A program made the translations under genes and the position numbers. A stretch of 64,000 nt of DNA, from the NCBI RefSeq assembly GCF_013184745.1, contig NZ_JAATVU010000003.1, positions 1-64,000 of the forward strand, written 5' to 3'. Every line of letters begins with the position of its first letter. Position 1 is the stretch's first letter. The stretch comes from Mangrovicoccus sp. HB161399. GTDB lineage: Bacteria; Pseudomonadota; Alphaproteobacteria; Rhodobacterales; Rhodobacteraceae. This document shows, one piece after another, positions 37,475 through 45,899 of the stretch. The notes beneath the pieces were generated by a model. The model did no database searches, was not told the origin of the DNA, and saw only the letters and a program-made list of their open reading frames with translations.

Positions 37475-37487
37475 TGTGCGCCGCACA
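37475..37487. promoter_or_regulatory. LysR box TGTGC-GCC-GCACA
   Basis: A 13-bp perfect inverted repeat that begins with T and ends with A eleven bases later, the classic LysR T-N11-A layout. It lies 27 bp upstream of the LysR start and 75 bp upstream of the divergent operon's first ATG. Confidence 0.65.
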
Positions 37488-37522
37488 TTCTTCTTTCGTC
37501 CAGAAAATTACGTGATGCAACA

Positions 37523-37538
37523 GCGGCCCGAGGGCCGC
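37523..37538 (+). other. 5'-leader hairpin of the reductase operon
   Basis: GCGGCCC and GGGCCGC are perfect complements separated by two bases, 12 bases before the AGGAGG ribosome site of the first gene. It could modulate ribosome access or be the 5' stability element of the mRNA. Confidence 0.4.
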
Positions 37539-37562
37539 CTGAGTGACTTTAGGAGGTACCCC

Positions 37563-38615
37563 ATGTCCCAACCCCATGCGCTTGTCGCGGGCGGGCTCGG
37601 CGTGATCGGGCGCAATCTGGCGACGCATCTGGCCGATGAACTTGGCTGGACCGTCACCGCGATCTCGCGCCGCTCCCCGGATTTCGAAACATCGGCGCGC
37701 TACCTGTCCGCCGATCTGGAAGATGCTGCCGCGACAGGAACCGCGCTGGCCGAGGCCGGCCCCTTCACCCATGTCTTCTATGCCGCCTATCAGGACTGCG
37801 GCGGCGATGCCGCCAGGCAGGTCGCGGTCAACACCGCGATGCTGAAGAACTGCGTGACGGCGGCGGAGAAGGCCTCGCCCGGTCTGCAGCGGGTGCTGCT
37901 CTACGAGGGCGCCAAGTACTACGGCGCGCATATCGGCGCTTTCCCGACCCCGGCCCATGAAGACGACCCGCGCGTCATGCCGCCGCTCTTCTACTACGAC
38001 CAGGAGGACTGGCTGACGTCATTCGCCGAAGGCAAGGCCTGGGACCGCGTGGTGATGCGCCCCGACGTGGTCTGCGGCTTCGCGATCGGCAACCCTATGA
38101 ACCTGGCGATGGTGATCGCGGTCTATGCGGCGATCTGCAGGGAACTGGGCTTGCCGCTGCGCTTTCCCGGCTCCGCCGAGTGCTACGGCAAGCTGGCGCA
38201 GGTGACGGATGCGGCGCAGCTGGCGGCCGGCTCTGCCTGGGCAGCCACGGAAGCGCCCGGCGCCACGGAATACAACCTGACCAACGGCGACATCTTCCGC
38301 TGGAACCACCTGTGGAAGAAGATCGCCGCGCATCTGGACATGGATCCGGGCGAGCCCATGACGATTTCCCTGGCGGAGATGATGGCCGACAAGGGCCCGG
38401 TCTGGGAGCGGATCAAGGCGAAGCACGGGCTTGTCGACGTGCCTTTCGACAAGGTCGCGGCCTGGGGCTTCGGCGACTTCATCTTCAACTGCGACTGGGA
38501 CGTGATTTCCTCCACCACACGGATTCGTCAGGCCGGATTCGGAACAGTTGCCGACAGCGAAGCGATGTTTCTCCGTCTGATCAACGAGTTCAAGGAAAGG
38601 AAGGTCATCCCATGA
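37563..38615 (+). CDS. PRISE-like NAD(P)H-dependent enone reductase (extended SDR)
   Basis: A 350-residue extended SDR. The Rossmann motif GGLGVIG is at 10-16. YEGAKYYG (K118) and LFYYDQEDWL (Y144-Y145) correspond to the Lys/Tyr pair of progesterone 5-beta-reductase/iridoid synthase (PRISE) enzymes, which reduce activated C=C bonds with NADPH. The substrate in bacteria is generally unknown. A very strong AGGAGGTA site precedes the ATG. It is the first gene of a four-gene operon; its stop overlaps the next start. Confidence 0.8.
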   Translation: MSQPHALVAGGLGVIGRNLATHLADELGWTVTAISRRSPDFETSARYLSADLEDAAATGTALAEAGPFTHVFYAAYQDCGGDAARQVAVNTAMLKNCVTAAEKASPGLQRVLLYEGAKYYGAHIGAFPTPAHEDDPRVMPPLFYYDQEDWLTSFAEGKAWDRVVMRPDVVCGFAIGNPMNLAMVIAVYAAICRELGLPLRFPGSAECYGKLAQVTDAAQLAAGSAWAATEAPGATEYNLTNGDIFRWNHLWKKIAAHLDMDPGEPMTISLAEMMADKGPVWERIKAKHGLVDVPFDKVAAWGFGDFIFNCDWDVISSTTRIRQAGFGTVADSEAMFLRLINEFKERKVIP

Positions 38616-39142
38616 GCACCATCCGCGGCATCGAGCATCTCGGCATCACCGTTCCCGACCACGACGCGGCGGTCGCCTTCTTCAAGGCTGCCTTCGGCGC
38701 GGAGGTCATGTTCTCCCAGACCGCCGCCCATGGCGGTCCCTTCCCGGCGGAGGAAATCGGCGCGCTCAACGGCCTGCGCGCGGGCACGGCGATGAAGAAG
38801 GTCACCGTGCTGCGGCTCGGCAACGGGCCGAATGTGGAAATCTTCGAGATCGACCGGCCCGGCGGCAAGTCCGAGACCAACATCGCCGATCTGGGCATCA
38901 GCCATTTCAGCGTAAATTCCGACGATCTCGGCGCGCTGGCTGAGAAATTCTCGGAGGCGGGCGGCGAGCTTCTGTCCAAGATATACGATCTCGGCGACCC
39001 GGAGGACGGCCAGGGCAACCGCGGCGTCTTCGGCCGCACGCCCTGGGGGCTGCTGGTCGAGATGCAGCAGATCGAGTCCCCCATGACCTACCTTCCCGGC
39101 GCGACCGCGCGGCGCTGGCTGCCCGAATCCGAGGAGGCCTGA
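38612..39142 (+). CDS. VOC-family (glyoxalase/dioxygenase-fold) protein
   Basis: A 176-residue protein with the vicinal-oxygen-chelate fold: IEHLGITVPDHDAAVAFF at the start, a second ISHFSVNSDDLGALAEKF module and a C-terminal TPWGLLVEMQ. His (HLG), His (SHF) and Glu (VEM) are candidate metal ligands. Such proteins are lyases, isomerases, epimerases or dioxygenases. Cotranscribed with the PRISE-like gene (4-nt overlap) and the SDR gene (1-bp gap). Confidence 0.85.
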   Translation: MSTIRGIEHLGITVPDHDAAVAFFKAAFGAEVMFSQTAAHGGPFPAEEIGALNGLRAGTAMKKVTVLRLGNGPNVEIFEIDRPGGKSETNIADLGISHFSVNSDDLGALAEKFSEAGGELLSKIYDLGDPEDGQGNRGVFGRTPWGLLVEMQQIESPMTYLPGATARRWLPESEEA

Positions 39143-39143
39143 C

Positions 39144-39851
39144 ATGCTCGCGAATACCCGCATCCTCGTGCTCGGCGGCACGTCCGGCATCGGCTTCGGC
39201 GTGGCGCAGGCCGCCCGCGCCGCCGGGGCGCATGTGACCGTCGCCTCCCGCTCGCAGGAGAAGGTCGATGCTGCCATCGAGCGGCTCGGCACCACCGCCC
39301 ATGGCGCGGTGCTGGATACCGGCGACGCGGCGGCGCTGGAGGCGTTCTTCGGCTCCGCGGACGCGTTCGACCATGTCTTCTGCTCGGCCTCCTCGACCAA
39401 GGTCGCCGCCGTGAAGGAGCTGCCTCTGGAGGACGCCTATGCGTCCTTCAACTCGAAATTCTGGGGCGCCTACCGGCTGGCCCGGGCGGCGAAGATCAGG
39501 GAGGGCGGCTCGCTGACCTTCACCTCGGGCTTCCTGTCGGTCCGGCCGAAGCCCGGCGCGGCGATCCAGGGCGCGATCAATGCCGCGCTCGAGGGGCTGA
39601 CCCGCGGGCTGGCGCTGGAACTGGCGCCGGTGCGCGTGAACTGCGTCTCGCCCGGCCTGGTGAAGACCGAGATGTACGGCACGCTCGACGGCGACGGCCG
39701 CAAGGCGATGTTCGAGGGCGCGGCAGAGAAGCTCCCCGTCGGCCGGGTCGGCACGCCCGAAATGATCGCCGTGCAGGCGCTGGCCTTCATGGAAAACCCC
39801 TACATGACCGGCTCCACCGTCTTCGTCGAAGGCGGCGGGGCCCTGATCTGA
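39144..39851 (+). CDS. SDR-family protein lacking the catalytic Tyr and Lys
   Basis: A 235-residue SDR-fold protein. The cofactor motif GGTSGIG (11-17) is intact, and RVNCVSPGLVKTEMY is typical, with S128 in the usual catalytic Ser area. Where YxxxK should stand the sequence reads Q142-G-A-I-N146, so Tyr is replaced by Gln and Lys by Asn. The protein may bind NAD(P) but use another mechanism or serve as a non-catalytic partner. Third gene of the operon, 17 bp before the aldo/keto reductase. Confidence 0.88.
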   Translation: MLANTRILVLGGTSGIGFGVAQAARAAGAHVTVASRSQEKVDAAIERLGTTAHGAVLDTGDAAALEAFFGSADAFDHVFCSASSTKVAAVKELPLEDAYASFNSKFWGAYRLARAAKIREGGSLTFTSGFLSVRPKPGAAIQGAINAALEGLTRGLALELAPVRVNCVSPGLVKTEMYGTLDGDGRKAMFEGAAEKLPVGRVGTPEMIAVQALAFMENPYMTGSTVFVEGGGALI

Positions 39852-39868
39852 CAAGAAAGGACACCCTC

Positions 39869-40837
39869 ATGCAGATGAAGAAACTGGGCAGCACCGGCTT
39901 CGAGATCGCCCCGATCGTCTTCGGCGGCAACGTTCTGGGCTGGACCACCGACGAGGCAAAAAGCTTCCGCGTGCTCGATGCCTTCGTCGATCACGGCTTC
40001 GACGCCATCGACACGGCGGATGTGTATTCGGCCTGGGTCGACGGCCACAAGGGCGGAGAGTCCGAGACCGTGCTGGGCAAGTGGTTCGCCGCGCGTCCGG
40101 GCATGCGGGCCAAGGTCAAGCTCTTCACCAAGGTCGGTTCCGACATGGGCGGGCCGGGGGAGAAGGGCCTGTCCGAGGCCTGGATCATGAAAGCTGTCGA
40201 CCGCTCTCTGGAGCGGCTGCAGACCGAGAGCATCGACCTCTATTTCTCGCACTGGCCCGACCCGGACACCGGCCATGCCGAGACGCTGGGCGCCTATGGC
40301 AAGCTGCTCGCGGCGGGCAAGATCAAGGCGATCGGCGCGTCGAACTACGATGCCGAACTGCTCGGCTCGGCGCTGAAGATGGCAAAGGCCGAAGGGCTGC
40401 CCGCCTACCAGGTGATCCAGCCGGAATACAATCTCTATGACCGCGGCAGCTTCGAGGGGCCTCTGCGCGACCTCTGCCTTGCAGAGAATATCGGCGTCGT
40501 CACCTATTTCAGCCTCGCGGCCGGCTTCCTTTCGGGCAAGTACCGCTCCGAGGCCGACATGAAGGGCAAGGCACGCGCCGGGATGGTGGAGAAATACCTG
40601 ACCGAGCGCGGCATGCGGATTCTCGACGTGCTCGACGACGTGGCGGGCGCGCATGACGCGAAGTCGGCCGAGGTCGCTCTGGCCTGGCTGATCGGCCGCG
40701 AGGGCGTGACCGCGCCAATCGCCTCGGCCACGTCCGTGGCGCAGGTGGAAAGCTTCGCGAAAGCTGCGTCGCTGAAGCTGACCGCCGAAGACATGGCCCG
40801 GCTGACCGAGGCCGGCGCGGTCACCGAGGCCGCCTGA
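39869..40837 (+). CDS. Aldo/keto reductase
   Basis: A 322-residue TIM-barrel oxidoreductase with the full catalytic tetrad D48, Y53, K88 and H128 (DTADVYSAW, LFTKVGSD, YFSHWPD). NADPH-binding segments follow (GASNYDAELL; IASATSVAQVE). It resembles the YajO/Tas group acting on sugar or aromatic aldehydes and ketones. Last gene of the operon, followed seven bases after its stop by a strong intrinsic terminator. Confidence 0.92.
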   Translation: MQMKKLGSTGFEIAPIVFGGNVLGWTTDEAKSFRVLDAFVDHGFDAIDTADVYSAWVDGHKGGESETVLGKWFAARPGMRAKVKLFTKVGSDMGGPGEKGLSEAWIMKAVDRSLERLQTESIDLYFSHWPDPDTGHAETLGAYGKLLAAGKIKAIGASNYDAELLGSALKMAKAEGLPAYQVIQPEYNLYDRGSFEGPLRDLCLAENIGVVTYFSLAAGFLSGKYRSEADMKGKARAGMVEKYLTERGMRILDVLDDVAGAHDAKSAEVALAWLIGREGVTAPIASATSVAQVESFAKAASLKLTAEDMARLTEAGAVTEAA

Positions 40838-40843
40838 TCCGCA

Positions 40844-40883
40844 GCCCTGTTCCGCGCGGCGCGCGGGGCAGGGCGCTTTCTTC
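40844..40883 (+). terminator. Rho-independent terminator of the reductase operon
   Basis: A 14-bp stem (40844-40857 with 40861-40874, two G-U pairs) closes on a GGC loop and is followed by GCTTTCTTC. It directly follows the aldo/keto reductase and is the best intrinsic terminator seen in the window. Confidence 0.75.
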
Positions 40884-40967
40884 GCCACCGGGACAATTCC
40901 GTCCATGGCCGCGGGACGGTTTCCTTGGCAGGGTGTCGGCACCTGTCCCGTTCCGGAAGCCGTCCCC

Positions 40968-42908
40968 ATGATCCGCCTGGCCTGCCTGCTCCTGCTGCTC
41001 TTCTGCACCTCCGCCGCCGCGCAGGATGCGGGCTTCGCCGGTTCGGAGATCTGCACCGGCTGCCACGACGCCGAGGCGGAGGCCTGGTCGGGCTCGCATC
41101 ACGCCGCCGCCTGGACCGCGGCCACCCCCGGGAACATCCGCGCCGATTTCGACGGCACCTCCTTCTCGCTCGGCGGCATGGAGGTCCGGTTCCGCATCGC
41201 CGCCGACGGTTCGCGCCATGCCGAGGTGACCGAGCTCGACGGCAGCGTGACCGGCTACGAGGTGCAGTCGGTCGTCGGCATCGAGCCGCTTCAGCAATAC
41301 CTGTTCGAGACGGAAGCGGGCCGCCTGCAGAGCTTCGACGTGGTCTGGGACACCGAACAGGGCCGCTGGTTCCACCTCTATCCCGGGCTGAACCCGCCGC
41401 CGTCCGACGCAATGCACTGGACCGGCCCCTACAAGACCTGGAACGGCCGCTGCGCGGTCTGCCATGCCACCGGGTTCGAGGCGGATTACGATCCCGAAAC
41501 CCGCAGCTACGCCTCGGTGCAGGCAGAGATCGGCGTCGGCTGCGAGTCCTGCCACGGCGCGGGCGCCGCGCATGTCGCCTGGGCCAGCCGCCTGCAGGAC
41601 ACGCAGGAAGAGCCGCCCGCGGATTACGGCCTTGCCGACCTGTCGGATCCGGCCAGCTTCCTCGATGCCTGCGGCGGCTGCCATTCCCGGCGCGAGGCCT
41701 ATTCCGATGCCTCGCCGCCCGCCGGAACGCCCTATCACGACGCCTACAACCTGTCGCTGCTGCGGCCCGGACTCTACTGGCCCGACGGGCAGATCCGCGA
41801 CGAGGTCTATGTGCTGGGAAGCTTCCTGCAGTCGAAGATGCAGGCCAAGGGCGTGACCTGCACCAACTGCCACGACCCGCATTCGGGCGGCCGCATTGCG
41901 GAGGGCAATGCCGTCTGCACCCAGTGCCACAGCCCGGCCGGCAATCCCGATTTCCCCAGCCTGCCGCTCAAGGTGTTCGACGGGCCGGAGCACACCCATC
42001 ATCCGGCAGGCAGCGCAGGCGCCGAATGCAAGTCCTGCCACATGCCCGAAGCGGTCTACATGGGCAATGACTGGCGCGCCGACCATTCCTTCCGCATCCC
42101 GCGCCCGGACCTTTCCGCGGAGACCGGCGCGCCGGATGCCTGCACCAGCTGCCATGAGGGCCGCGACCCAGCCTGGGCCGCCGCGGTGCTGGAGGACTGG
42201 TTCCCGGAGAGCACGCATCGCGGCCCGCATTACGGCCAGATCCTCGCACGCGGCACCGCCGATCCGGTGGCCGCGGCCGGGGACCTCTCGGTCCTGGCGC
42301 GGTCCGAGGAGCCGGGCATCGTGCGCGCCACGGCGCTCTGGCTGCTGGGCCAGGGCGGCGGACCGGCCGAGGCGGATGCGGTCGAGAGCTTGCTGGCCGA
42401 TCCCGATCCGCTGGTGCGCGCGGCAGCCATCGACGCGCAGCGCGGCGCCGATGCGCAGCTCCGGGTGCAGCGCATCGTCGGGCTCCTGGGCGATCCCTCG
42501 CGCTCGGTCCGCATCGCGGCCGCGCGGGCGCTGCTCGGCGCGCCGGTGGCGCATCTGCCCGGGCCGATGGCGGAGAACCTCCGCAGGGCGCAGGGAGAAT
42601 GGCGCGGCGCGATGGCGGCGCGGCTCGACTTTCCCGAAACGCATGTGCAGCTGGCCGGCATGGCGCTGACCCTGCGCAACTTCCCGGCGGCAGCGCAGGC
42701 CTTTGCCGAAGTCACCGCGCTCGACCCGCAATATGTCGACGCCTGGGTGATGCGTGCCAGGCTGGCGGCGGCGCTCGACGGGCCGGATGCCGCGCGTTCT
42801 GTGCTGGAGGAGGCCGTGGCCGCCAATCCCGGCGATCTGGGGCTGTCCTCGCTGCTGGCCGATCTCGGCGGGCCGCCGCCGGACCTGACGCCGCCCCGCC
42901 GGGACTGA
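40968..42908 (+). CDS. Octaheme cytochrome c with HEAT/TPR C-terminal region
   Basis: A 646-residue exported protein. A signal peptide (1-19, cut before QDAGF) is followed by eight CxxCH haem-binding motifs starting at residues 29, 162, 192, 235, 298, 317, 354 and 392. The fold resembles the cytochrome c554 group of multihaem proteins. After about 440 the sequence turns to HEAT-like (VRATALWLLGQ, RSVRIAAARALLG) and TPR-like repeats (FPAAAQAFAEVTALDPQ). It probably carries electrons in the periplasm; partner unknown. The start at 40968 begins the signal peptide; the ribosome site is weak. Isolated, convergent with the chemoreceptor. Confidence 0.88.
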   Translation: MIRLACLLLLLFCTSAAAQDAGFAGSEICTGCHDAEAEAWSGSHHAAAWTAATPGNIRADFDGTSFSLGGMEVRFRIAADGSRHAEVTELDGSVTGYEVQSVVGIEPLQQYLFETEAGRLQSFDVVWDTEQGRWFHLYPGLNPPPSDAMHWTGPYKTWNGRCAVCHATGFEADYDPETRSYASVQAEIGVGCESCHGAGAAHVAWASRLQDTQEEPPADYGLADLSDPASFLDACGGCHSRREAYSDASPPAGTPYHDAYNLSLLRPGLYWPDGQIRDEVYVLGSFLQSKMQAKGVTCTNCHDPHSGGRIAEGNAVCTQCHSPAGNPDFPSLPLKVFDGPEHTHHPAGSAGAECKSCHMPEAVYMGNDWRADHSFRIPRPDLSAETGAPDACTSCHEGRDPAWAAAVLEDWFPESTHRGPHYGQILARGTADPVAAAGDLSVLARSEEPGIVRATALWLLGQGGGPAEADAVESLLADPDPLVRAAAIDAQRGADAQLRVQRIVGLLGDPSRSVRIAAARALLGAPVAHLPGPMAENLRRAQGEWRGAMAARLDFPETHVQLAGMALTLRNFPAAAQAFAEVTALDPQYVDAWVMRARLAAALDGPDAARSVLEEAVAANPGDLGLSSLLADLGGPPPDLTPPRRD

Positions 42909-42918
42909 CCGCGGACAG

Positions 42919-42971
42919 GGCCCGACCCGGCTGCCGTTCCGCCGGATGCCGCAGGACATCCGGATCGGGCC
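42919..42971. other. Nested inverted repeats between convergent genes
   Basis: GGCCCGACCCGG (42919-42930) and CCGGATCGGGCC (42960-42971) pair with one mismatch. Inside, CCGGATG (42942-42948) and CATCCGG (42957-42963) pair perfectly, so the two hairpins compete. No T-run is present. It may act as a bidirectional mRNA end for the cytochrome and chemoreceptor genes. Confidence 0.45.
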
Positions 42972-43016
42972 AGCCCGCCGTCCTCGGGGTGGCATTTGCG
43001 TTCAACCGATCATGAT

Positions 43017-45791
43017 CTAGGCCACCTTCCGGCCACCATTGTCACTTGGCTCCGTTTCCGTCCGGTCTTCTGCCGGAACAGAAAAGCCGCTGACGACCCT
43101 CGACAGCAGCCCGGCCTCGTGTTCGAGCGTGCTGCAAGCTGCGGCAGTTTCCTCGAACATTGCAACATTCTGTTGCGTTGCGGAGTCAAGCTGGCCAACG
43201 GCAGCGTTGATCTCTCCTATGCCGGTGGACTGCTCGTTTGAGGTCGACGCGATGGCGGCTACGTTGCCCGAAATTTCTCCCACGGAGGAAATGATTGTCT
43301 CCAAGGCAGCCTCCACCTGGGCAACAGAGGAAACACCGTTCTTGACGTGCCCGGTCGACACGTCGATCAGCCGGTTGATTTCGCTGGCGGCATCGGCCGC
43401 GCGGAGCGCGAGGCCGCGCACTTCCGAGGCAACGACGGCAAAGCCGCGCCCGGCTTCGCCCGCGCGGGCTGCCTCCACCCCGGCATTCAGTGCCAGCAGG
43501 TTTGTCTGGAAGGCGATGTCATCCAGAACCGACGTGATCTTGCTGATCTGTTTCGAGGAATCGTCGATGCTGCCCATCGCCGACACGGCATCTGCCATGA
43601 TCGAGCGGCTCATTTCGGCGCTCTGGCGGGCCGATGAGACCTGCCCATCGGCGCGGCGCGCGCCCTCTGCGGAGGAGGAAACCGAGGCCGTCAGCTGCTC
43701 CAGCGCTGCGGCCGTCTGTTCCAGGGTTGCAGCGCCGCGTTCGGTCCTGTGGGACAAATCGTTCGAGGCCTGGGCAATTTCGGTCGAAGACGAACCGATG
43801 ACCATGACCGAGTCCGCAAGCTGGCGGATGACGCCGCCGAGAGTCCCGATCGCCATGTTGAAATCCCGACGGAGCGCTTCGTAGGCCTCCGGAAAGGCCA
43901 TCTCGATGCGATGTGTCAGATCTCCCTTGGACAGGTGGTGCAATCCCCGCGCCAGGGCGGCAACGACCTGCTGCTGCTCGGCAGCATGGGCGCTGCGCTG
44001 CGCTTCGGCCTCGCGGCGCAGCTCTTCCTCCCGTGCCGCTTCGGCCTGTTCCCTAGCCTTTGCTTCCTCTGCACGGGCCTGTTCCAGCGCTTGCGCCTCG
44101 GCCTCGCGGCGCCTGGTTTCTGCTTCCTCATCGCGCGCGCGCGCGCGCTCCGCTTCCTCCCGGAGGCGTTCTTCCTCCTGCAGGCGCAGCCGTTCCTGCG
44201 CATTTTCCCGGAAAATGCGCAGGGCATCGGCGAGCCGTCCCAACTCGCCGGAAGCCCCCAGTCCGGAGACCGGAGAAAGGTCGCCCTGCGAGAGGCGCTC
44301 GGTCGCGCCCGTGATGCGGTTCAGCGGCCGGACGATGATCATCCAGGCTAGGACCGGCGACGCCACGAGTATCGTGAGTGCGACCGCTCCAACGACGCCC
44401 ATGCGCGTCTTGGCGGCAGAAACTTCACCCGCAATGAGAGTCGAAGTTCCGGCAATGGCGGCACGTTCCTGGGCGCTCGCGCTGACGATCTGTTCGGCGA
44501 TATCGGATACGGCGCGGCTTGCATCCAGGCCGGCAGCGGAGGCTCGCGCGCTGGCCTCGAGCCCGGCCCTGCGGCTGGCTGCGATTCCGCCCTCTGCATC
44601 GGCCAGCGCCAGCATGCTCCCGATCTGCTCCGCTAGGTCGGGATCCTCACCGGCAGCCAGCCCGGAGAGCTGCGCCGACAAGGCCTGCAGGGCGCGGTCG
44701 CGCTGTGCCAGTTCAAGCTCGTCGCGCGACAGCGCGACTTGGAGGGCCTGGGCGAAGAACTGCTTCGACGCGGATTCGAGGGCGCCGATATCCCGGATCC
44801 GCACAACCTGTTCATCGAGCAGCGTCCTGAGCGCTGCCTGGTTCGCGTCGCGGGTGTCCTCTCCGTTGATCACCAGCTCGAAGTTGATGTCATCGAGAGC
44901 GGCCGCCAGGGCGACTTCGGCCTCCCGCCGGAGGTCGAGAATGCGGCTCGCGCTGGGACGGGCCGCCTGGCCCGGCGCCGCGAAGGCCTGCATCAGCTCG
45001 CCGCGCGCCGCGGCTATGGCCTGCGCCGCAGGTTCGGCCCGGGACGAGGCCGAGAGGACATCTTGGAGCCCGGCCAGCGTTCCGTTCGAGGTCCGCGCCA
45101 CATCCGACAAGATCAAGGTGAGCGCCGGATCGCGGGTTTGCACCGCGCTCAGCGCCAGGCCGCTGATCAGGTTCATTTCCGCCCGCGCCTGGAGCGTCGA
45201 GGTCAGCAGTGCGACGTCGCTGTCGAGAAGTTCGGTCAGGCCGGAATCGACCTGTGCCATCGTATCCTCGCCCTCAATGACGACATCGAAATAGGCCGAG
45301 TCCACGGCATTCGCCAGCGCAATGCCCACGTTGTTCTCCAGCGCCGCGGCCCTTTCGACCGAAGCGCTGATGTCGTCCAGTGCGGAGAACTGCGCGCGCC
45401 GCGCGGTCCGCAGCTCTTCCAGTGCCGCCCCGGCGGACTCGAGTTGCGGGCCGAGCGCCGCCGCCCTGTCAGCCGAGAGCCCGCCGATCAGCGCGGCAGC
45501 CCGCGACAACGTTGCCTCCGTCTCTGCGTCCGCCTTTTCAAGGCTTTCCGCAGTCGGTGCGCCCATCATGTCGGCCAGACGGCCGCGGAGCTCGCTAGCG
45601 GCAGCGTTGATCTCCGCGCTCTGCTGCAGCTGCGGGATGCGCTGCTCGGTGAATTCCGAGAGCCCGCCGGCGATGGTCTGGAAAACGGTCCAGCCGATGA
45701 CCACCGCCGCGATGGTCATCGCACCCAGGGCGGCAAGGATGGCGATCACCCGCGCGAGGATGCTTCCGGAGAGATTGCGAACCTGTTTCAT
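43017..45791 (-). CDS. Methyl-accepting chemotaxis protein with large helical sensor domain
   Basis: A 924-residue receptor. TM1 is at about 12-38 and TM2 at about 465-487, enclosing a helical periplasmic region of some 425 residues in which [10 protein letters not shown] (168-177) recurs as [10 protein letters not shown] (303-312), an internal duplication. After a HAMP domain (about 488-540) comes a highly charged Glu/Arg/Ala coiled-coil (about 535-605), a second HAMP-like part (to about 660) and the signalling hairpin with [20 protein letters not shown] at the tip. No CheR-tethering pentapeptide is seen at the C-terminus. It lies 108 bp after a periplasmic binding-protein gene on the same strand. 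Confidence 0.93.
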   Translation of the reverse strand: MKQVRNLSGSILARVIAILAALGAMTIAAVVIGWTVFQTIAGGLSEFTEQRIPQLQQSAEINAAASELRGRLADMMGAPTAESLEKADAETEATLSRAAALIGGLSADRAAALGPQLESAGAALEELRTARRAQFSALDDISASVERAAALENNVGIALANAVDSAYFDVVIEGEDTMAQVDSGLTELLDSDVALLTSTLQARAEMNLISGLALSAVQTRDPALTLILSDVARTSNGTLAGLQDVLSASSRAEPAAQAIAAARGELMQAFAAPGQAARPSASRILDLRREAEVALAAALDDINFELVINGEDTRDANQAALRTLLDEQVVRIRDIGALESASKQFFAQALQVALSRDELELAQRDRALQALSAQLSGLAAGEDPDLAEQIGSMLALADAEGGIAASRRAGLEASARASAAGLDASRAVSDIAEQIVSASAQERAAIAGTSTLIAGEVSAAKTRMGVVGAVALTILVASPVLAWMIIVRPLNRITGATERLSQGDLSPVSGLGASGELGRLADALRIFRENAQERLRLQEEERLREEAERARARDEEAETRRREAEAQALEQARAEEAKAREQAEAAREEELRREAEAQRSAHAAEQQQVVAALARGLHHLSKGDLTHRIEMAFPEAYEALRRDFNMAIGTLGGVIRQLADSVMVIGSSSTEIAQASNDLSHRTERGAATLEQTAAALEQLTASVSSSAEGARRADGQVSSARQSAEMSRSIMADAVSAMGSIDDSSKQISKITSVLDDIAFQTNLLALNAGVEAARAGEAGRGFAVVASEVRGLALRAADAASEINRLIDVSTGHVKNGVSSVAQVEAALETIISSVGEISGNVAAIASTSNEQSTGIGEINAAVGQLDSATQQNVAMFEETAAACSTLEHEAGLLSRVVSGFSVPAEDRTETEPSDNGGRKVA

Positions 45792-45899
45792 TTCCGACTA
45801 TCCGTACCCGAACTGAAGGCTGGGACCGTGCGGTCCGCAGCTGCGAATGCGTCCCGCGCGCTGTGGCGCGGGACATTTGCCTGCCGGCGCGGGGCCAGC

